Source: CAJCIW01 sp963833965 (GTDB lineage: Bacteria; Chlamydiota; Chlamydiia; Chlamydiales; Rhabdochlamydiaceae). From it: a DNA stretch of 64,000 bases. A program made the translations under genes and the position numbers. This document shows, piece after piece, positions 60,055-64,000 of this stretch. The stretch lies in the NCBI GenBank assembly GCA_963833965.1, contig CAWHZZ010000002.1, forward strand, positions 248,001-312,000, given 5' to 3'. The notes under the pieces are model-generated. The model saw nothing but the letters and a program-made list of their open reading frames with translations. It did no database searches and was not told where the DNA came from. Position 1 is the stretch's first letter. Every line of letters starts with the position of its first letter.

Positions 60055-60996
60055 ATGTCTCAAAGCAATGATTATGCGCTTTTTGCTGGCACCTCCCATC
60101 CGGAGCTTGCAGAGCAAATCGCCCAATGTTTAGGCATTCCGCTGGGGAATGCGCGCATCGAAATGTTTCCAGATGGCGAGATAGGCGCTCGAGTTTTAGA
60201 GAGCGTCCGTGGTCGGGATGTGTTTATAGTGCAAACTATAGCGCGCCGTCCCAACTTCTATCTCATGGAACTGTTGATTTTAATCGATGCTATGAAGCGC
60301 GCGTCCGCCCGTTCCATCATCGCCGTCATTCCCTACTATGGGTATGCAAGGCAGGACAGAAGGGGCAAGGAGCGCGAGCCGATCACGGCCAAACTCGTCG
60401 CCGATCTCTTGCAGACTGCAGGAGCGACGCGAGTCCTCACGATGGATTTGCACACTGAGCAAATCCAAGGGTTTTTCGACATCCCTGTCGATAACCTTTA
60501 TGCTCGTCCTCTCCTTGTAGAGGCTCTGTCGAAACAGAAGATGAACGAGTTTGTCGTTGTGGCGCCGGACATCGGCAGCATCAAATTGGCCCGGGCCTAC
60601 GCCGAGGCTTTGAAAATTGATCTCGCTATCGTTGATAAGCGCCGTGTAAGCGCGAAACAAGTGGAAATGTCCGCTCTGATCGGGGACGTGAAGGATAAAA
60701 ATGTCCTGCTCGTCGACGATGTTTGTTCGACAGGGGGGACGCTGAAAACTGCAGCCAGGGTCTGCAAGCATGTCGGCGCAAAACGCGTCTGGGCAGCTTT
60801 CACCCATGGCTTATTTGTTGGGAAAGAAGGACTACTTGAGGATAGCGGAATCGAAAGATTCGTGATGAGCAATACGATACCGGCCCCTGAGGGGATCGAC
60901 CAGAAAAATTTGGAGATCGTCACTGCGGCCCCGCTCTTTGGAAAAGCGATCCAATCGATCATTGGCGCGAAATCGATTTCCTCTCTCTATACCTAG
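60055..60996 (+). CDS. prs: Ribose-phosphate pyrophosphokinase
   Basis: A 313-residue PRPP synthase. Core motifs: LFAGTSHPELAEQIA, the catalytic region RDVFIVQTIARRPNF, DRRGKEREPIT, and the PRPP-binding VLLVDDVCSTGGTL. It makes PRPP for nucleotide synthesis. The start at MSQSNDYALFAG was chosen because the longer frame from 60016 begins in the 172-bp element. No clear Shine-Dalgarno site. Its TAG stop is the edge of an R4 repeat. Confidence 0.92.
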   Translation: MSQSNDYALFAGTSHPELAEQIAQCLGIPLGNARIEMFPDGEIGARVLESVRGRDVFIVQTIARRPNFYLMELLILIDAMKRASARSIIAVIPYYGYARQDRRGKEREPITAKLVADLLQTAGATRVLTMDLHTEQIQGFFDIPVDNLYARPLLVEALSKQKMNEFVVVAPDIGSIKLARAYAEALKIDLAIVDKRRVSAKQVEMSALIGDVKDKNVLLVDDVCSTGGTLKTAARVCKHVGAKRVWAAFTHGLFVGKEGLLEDSGIERFVMSNTIPAPEGIDQKNLEIVTAAPLFGKAIQSIIGAKSISSLYT

Positions 60997-61079
60997 TGGA
61001 CCTTAACAAAATTTCTTGAGACAATTTCGAGCGTGAAAGCCGCTGAAATTGCTCCAAGAACTTTTGTTAAGGACCACTA
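60994..61079 (+). repeat. Palindromic repeat R4, short copy (86 bp)
   Basis: Same ends as the copy at 57761 (TAGTGGACCTTAACAAAATTTCTTGAG and inverse, in slices), but the central block is missing, leaving a simple palindrome around GCGTGAAAGCCGC. The left end begins in the prs stop codon. Confidence 0.85.
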
Positions 61080-61128
61080 ATTCCCCGAAACAAAGCTAAA
61101 CTATCTTTATTGAAAAAGGAGTATACCT

Positions 61129-61686
61129 ATGAAACTCGCTGTGAAAAACCGCGTTGGCGAGAAGAAGAAAGACATTAAAGAGATCCGCCGGGAAGGAAAT
61201 ATCCCTGCGATCATCTATTCTTCTAAAAGCCAACCCGAAAAACTGATCGTCACCGGCGCCGAATTCAATGCGATTTTGCGCCAAATGAAGCCCGGCCAGC
61301 TGCCGACGACGATTTTTGTCCTATCGGATGGGAAGAAAGAGCGCAGTGCGATCATCAAAGACATTCAGTACCACCTGACGACCTATATCGTCTCGCATAT
61401 CGACTTTGAAGAACTGGTCGATAACGTACCAGTCAGCGTGAAAGTCCCCGTCAACTGCACGGGCATCGCCGATTGTGTTGGCATTAAATTGGGTGGGTTT
61501 TTAAGACAGGTCGTCCGCCATGTCAAAGTGGAATGCCTGCCAAAGAATATTCCCGCAGAATTTCTCGTCGACGTCAAAGATTTAGGCATTCGGCAATCGA
61601 AGCGTTTGAAAGATCTTGTGATGCCGACAGGCGTTAGGCCGCTGGCAAAACCTGAAGAAGTCGTCGTCGTGATAGCGAAGAGATAA
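61129..61686 (+). CDS. rplY: 50S ribosomal protein L25, CTC form
   Basis: A 185-residue long L25 with the 5S rRNA-binding domain (KKDIKEIRREGNIPAIIYSS, AIIKDIQYHLTTYIVSHIDFEEL) and the C-terminal TL5/CTC domain (VPVNCTGIADCVGIKLGGFLRQ, LPKNIPAEFLVDVKDLGI). AAAGGAG lies 8 bases before the ATG. Its TAA overlaps the pth ATG (TAATG). Confidence 0.94.
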   Translation: MKLAVKNRVGEKKKDIKEIRREGNIPAIIYSSKSQPEKLIVTGAEFNAILRQMKPGQLPTTIFVLSDGKKERSAIIKDIQYHLTTYIVSHIDFEELVDNVPVSVKVPVNCTGIADCVGIKLGGFLRQVVRHVKVECLPKNIPAEFLVDVKDLGIRQSKRLKDLVMPTGVRPLAKPEEVVVVIAKR

Positions 61687-62300
61687 TGGAACCGGAAGCG
61701 GAAAAATTTTTAATTGTGGGACTCGGAAATCCAGGCAAAGCTTACGACAAGACACGGCACAACGTCGGGTTCCATATTGTCCAATCCTTTGCGAAGAAGA
61801 ATGGGTTTGAGTTCAAACACGCTTCAAATCTGATTGGAGATACCGCTCAAGGCGTGGTCCGCGGAAAAAAAGGGCTGCTGCTGCTGCCGACGACGTTTAT
61901 GAACTCCAGCGGTGATGGCGTCCGCCGATGCATCGACTATTTTAAGGTGCCGGTGGGATCTTTGATGGTTGTTTGCGACGATGTCGCGCTTCCACTCGGG
62001 ACGGCGCGCATCCGCAGCAAAGGAAGCAGCGGCGGGCACAATGGATTAAAAAGTATAGAAGCGCATCTGCACACAGAGCATTACGCTCGCTTCAGGATCG
62101 GAGTCGGCTCCCCTGAGCAGCAGCATTTGGCTGATTATGTCCTCGGCAAGTTCTCTCAAGAAGAGATGAAGACTGTCGAAGAAATGACAATCAAAGCCGT
62201 GGAAGTGCTCGAATTGTGGATTGCGGCAGGGATCGCAATGGCGATGCAGGCCGCGAATGCGAAAAAGATTGATGATAAAGAAGGAGAAAACAATGGCTAA
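61686..62300 (+). CDS. pth: Peptidyl-tRNA hydrolase
   Basis: A 204-residue enzyme that frees tRNA from stalled peptidyl-tRNA. Motifs: LIVGLGNPGKAYDKTRHNVGFHI (active-site histidine), LLLPTTFMNSSGDGV, VVCDDVALPLGTARIR and SSGGHNGLKSIEAHL. Its start overlaps the rplY stop and its end overlaps rpsF by 8 bases, so the genes are coupled. Confidence 0.95.
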   Translation: MEPEAEKFLIVGLGNPGKAYDKTRHNVGFHIVQSFAKKNGFEFKHASNLIGDTAQGVVRGKKGLLLLPTTFMNSSGDGVRRCIDYFKVPVGSLMVVCDDVALPLGTARIRSKGSSGGHNGLKSIEAHLHTEHYARFRIGVGSPEQQHLADYVLGKFSQEEMKTVEEMTIKAVEVLELWIAAGIAMAMQAANAKKIDDKEGENNG

Positions 62301-62634
62301 AACAAGAAAGCATCTTTACGAAGGGATGTATATCTTAAGCGCGACGCTCAGCGATGAAGCTCGCCAAAAAGCGCTTGAGAAAATCACGACCGGTATCACT
62401 GGCCGCGGAGGGGAAATCCACAAAGTCTTTGATCAAGGCCGAAGAAAACTCGCCTACGAGATCAACGGCAGAAGAGAAGGGCATTATTTCCTGCTCTACT
62501 TTACAACCCCTTCAAACAATCTGACAGAAATGTGGCGGGAATACCATTTGAATGAAGACCTCGTCCGTTTTTTAACGCTGCGAACAGAAGCCGTGCCTGA
62601 GAAAATTGAATTTAAACAACTTCTTCAAGAATAG
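62293..62634 (+). CDS. rpsF: 30S ribosomal protein S6
   Basis: A 113-residue S6: LYEGMYILSATLSDEARQ, GEIHKVFDQGRRKLAYEI and GHYFLLYFTTPSN are typical. The start at MAKTRKHLYEG was chosen because AAAGAAGGAG lies 6 bases upstream; the frame is open to 62221 in pth. rpsR follows by 8 bases. Confidence 0.95.
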   Translation: MAKTRKHLYEGMYILSATLSDEARQKALEKITTGITGRGGEIHKVFDQGRRKLAYEINGRREGHYFLLYFTTPSNNLTEMWREYHLNEDLVRFLTLRTEAVPEKIEFKQLLQE

Positions 62635-62642
62635 GGAAGACG

Positions 62643-62927
62643 ATGAGTACACCTCCAAGAAAAGAAAGAGATAGAGATAGAGAAAAACTTCCGCCATCTT
62701 TGGAAGGCATTTTCGTGAAAAAAAGAAAGTCGTGCCCTTTCACTGCAGCGGGCATTCGACACATCGATTACAAAGATACGAACACTTTGTATCAATTCAT
62801 CACTGAGCGCGGAAAAATCATCCCTCGTCGAATCACAGGGGTTTCCGCTTATCATCAACGGCATCTTGCGCAAGCGATCAAGAGAGCAAGGCATATGGCC
62901 CTTTTGCCGTTCGTGGCTCAAGAATAA
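62643..62927 (+). CDS. rpsR: 30S ribosomal protein S18
   Basis: A 94-residue S18 with FVKKRKSCPFTAAGIRHIDYKD, TERGKIIPRRITG and HQRHLAQAIKRARHMALLPF. The N-terminus carries extra charged residues (PPRKERDRDREKLPP). It belongs to the rpsF-rpsR-rplI unit. Confidence 0.96.
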   Translation: MSTPPRKERDRDREKLPPSLEGIFVKKRKSCPFTAAGIRHIDYKDTNTLYQFITERGKIIPRRITGVSAYHQRHLAQAIKRARHMALLPFVAQE

Positions 62928-62949
62928 GAATGGGAGACAAAATAAATTT

Positions 62950-63465
62950 ATGCGAAATCAGTTACTATTAATCGAAGACGTCGAAGATCTTGGCCGCAGC
63001 GGCGATATCGTGAGCGTCAAGCCCGGGTACAGCCGCAACTTTTTGCTTCCGCAAAGGAAGGCTGTGGTCGCGGACAAGTACACATTGCGTCTACAGGCAA
63101 AGCTTAAGGAAGAAAGAGCGAGGCGCGCAGAGATCGATCGGAATGAAGCGGAAGAAATGGCCCAAAAGATCGAAGGCATGGTCCTGTCGATCGACGTCAA
63201 AGTCGATCCGGATGGACACATGTATGGGTCCGTTTCCACTCTTGACATCGTCCGTCTGTTTGAAGCGGAAGGGTATACAGTGGAGCGGCGCAATATCGTG
63301 CTCGCCCACCCGATCAAAACGCTCGGCGTTCATCCCATCCAGCTCAAACTCAAAGAAGGCGTTCCTGCCAACATCACCCTCAAGGTGCACAGCGGCGGTA
63401 TTATCCCAGCTCAGGAAGAGCCAGAAGCTCCCGCAGAGCAAGCCACGCCTGACGTCGCAGAGTAG
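62950..63465 (+). CDS. rplI: 50S ribosomal protein L9
   Basis: A 171-residue L9: LLLIEDVEDLGRSGDIVSVKPGYSRNFLLPQ is the N-terminal rRNA-binding domain and signature (given here only as landmarks RNQLLLIEDVEDLG and GYSRNFLLPQRKA), followed by the long helix and a C-terminal domain. An acidic tail (EEPEAPAEQATPD) extends it. The start is the ATG at 62950; the longer frame from 62866 is in rpsR. Confidence 0.95.
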   Translation: MRNQLLLIEDVEDLGRSGDIVSVKPGYSRNFLLPQRKAVVADKYTLRLQAKLKEERARRAEIDRNEAEEMAQKIEGMVLSIDVKVDPDGHMYGSVSTLDIVRLFEAEGYTVERRNIVLAHPIKTLGVHPIQLKLKEGVPANITLKVHSGGIIPAQEEPEAPAEQATPDVAE

Positions 63466-63471
63466 TCCCTA

Positions 63472-63502
63472 ATCTGTCTGGGAAACCATTTCCCAGACAG
63501 AT
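63472..63502 (+). terminator. Hairpin after rplI, possible terminator
   Basis: ATCTGTCTGGGAAA pairs with TTTCCCAGACAGAT around a short CCA loop, a perfect 14-base stem. There is no T-run after it, so intrinsic termination would be weak. It lies 6 bases after the rplI stop. Confidence 0.55.
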
Positions 63503-63506
63503 CAGT

Positions 63507-63640
63507 AGAGTTCTTTCGAAACTCAATGATTAGACGATTTAACGCAAAGGCGCACAAGTCGCTAAGACCCAAAGATTTTTATAAATCATTGAATTCTTTC
63601 TATTTTCTCCGCGTCTTCGTGTCGTGGCGTCTTTGCGTTG
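63507..63640 (+). repeat. Palindromic repeat R1, copy c
   Basis: Starts GAGTTCTTTCGAAACTCAAT, then AACGCAAAGGCGCACAAGTC from 63541 and the inverted arm CGTGTCGTGGCGTCTTTGCGTT. It matches the 16621-16730 copy along the whole length including the lead-in. Confidence 0.75.
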
Positions 63641-63732
63641 AACGGTGCGCTCGAGCGCAATCCCGCTCCTTTAGGGGCGGGTTAGCCTGAACCGTCGAAG
63701 AATCTCCTCCTTTACAAGGAGGAGTTCTTCAA
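63638..63732 (+). mobile_element. Repeat R2, long copy c, inserted in R1-R3 composite
   Basis: Runs from TTGAACGGTGCGCTCGAGCG to AGGAGGAGTTCTTCAA. The equivalent composite at 16621-16800 has GCGTTGAAATCCGTCA at this point with no R2, an apparent empty site. The element holds two hairpins and no gene. Confidence 0.75.
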
Positions 63733-63796
63733 ATCCGTCAGAGGACGAAATTTTTCTTCATCTAGCTGTTTCGAATTTCACTTCGGCCAAGAAGTC

Positions 63797-63849
63797 TAGC
63801 GAGCTTTCACGCCAGGAATGACTCCAAAAACTTTTGTAAACGCTCCCTA
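63797..63849 (-). repeat. Repeat R3, copy b
   Basis: Almost identical to 16748-16800 (TAGCGAGCTTTCACGCCAGG on the plus strand, ending ACGCTCCCTA). It is flanked by CTAG-like ends on both sides and lies 57 bases before the last gene. Confidence 0.72.
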
Positions 63850-63905
63850 GCAGAATTTTCTTGTCTCTGCTATATTCTGCCGTTTATTTACTTTCTTCAG
63901 GCCCT

Positions 63906-64000
63906 ATGCAAAAAAATAACAAAATGATTGTCGTTACCGGCGCGGCGGGATTCATCGGCTCCTGTACCGTCAAGTATCTCAACGATCAAGGCATCACTAA
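63906..64000 (+). CDS. hldD: ADP-L-glycero-D-manno-heptose 6-epimerase-like, N-terminus only
   Basis: The first 31 residues of an extended SDR, cut by the window end: NKMIVVTGAAGFIGSCTVK, then YLNDQGIT. The NAD-binding GxxGxxG is clear, and KYLNDQGIT resembles KALNDKGIT of E. coli HldD, the heptose epimerase of LPS core synthesis. With so little sequence another NDP-sugar epimerase is possible. Confidence 0.6.
   Translation, partial: MQKNNKMIVVTGAAGFIGSCTVKYLNDQGIT

Overview
The window looks like the chromosome of a Chlamydiales bacterium of the environmental (amoeba- or arthropod-associated) type. Evidence: an alpha-beta fused glycyl-tRNA synthetase (glyQS), a chlamydial-type glycerol-3-phosphate acyltransferase next to RNase G and an insulysin-like protease, a plsX-rpmF pair, and the run uvrC, mutS, dnaG, glyQS, pgsA, glgA, tRNA-Gln, prs, rplY, pth, rpsF, rpsR, rplI. 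From memory much of this resembles the order in Chlamydia, with insertions. Eukaryote-like proteins (F-box/WD40, a possible ubiquitin-like protein, a plant-type rhamnose enzyme) fit life in a eukaryotic host. I cannot name the genus.

Layout. 1-9.5 kb: yebC (cut), a lipase-like protein, then TVP38, M16 protease, plsB, rng, plsX and rpmF on the minus strand. 9.6-12.1 kb: two tandem F-box/WD40 genes, one frameshifted, wedged between yceD and rpmF. 12.2-22.7 kb: yceD, lpxB, a hydrolase, pcnB, a lipoprotein, a CPBP protease, rpmH-rnpA, a UvrD helicase, a secreted thioredoxin-like protein, a Tsr3/DTW-like protein, rpmJ-rpsN, a possible ubiquitin-like protein and a GYF_2 protein. 22.9-39.7 kb: an accessory island of glycosyltransferases, methyltransferases, an NDP-sugar dehydratase, a rhamnose epimerase/reductase and GH130-like propellers, scarred by IS982 and IS630 remnants. 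39.9-54 kb: Asp23/AmaP-like pair, uvrC-mutS, dnaG, a small stress islet (CsbD, YciE-like, DUF6496-like), an M19 dipeptidase, glyQS. 54-64 kb: a glycosyltransferase, rlmN, pgsA, glgA, tRNA-Gln, prs, the rplY-rplI run and the start of a likely hldD.

Most striking: twelve of the thirteen intact enzymes in the 22.9-39.7 kb island begin with an apparent Sec signal peptide, although their families use nucleotide sugars or S-adenosylmethionine and normally work in the cytoplasm. The island may encode an exported sugar-activating, glycosylating and methylating toolkit acting outside the bacterial cytoplasm, for example in the inclusion lumen. This is inference from N-termini only.

Second theme: many gene 3' ends carry palindromic or composite repeats (at least eight kinds). 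Some appear to have inserted at TA within stop codons, one has a clean 9-bp target duplication, and one pair gives an occupied/empty site comparison. They look like small non-autonomous mobile elements.
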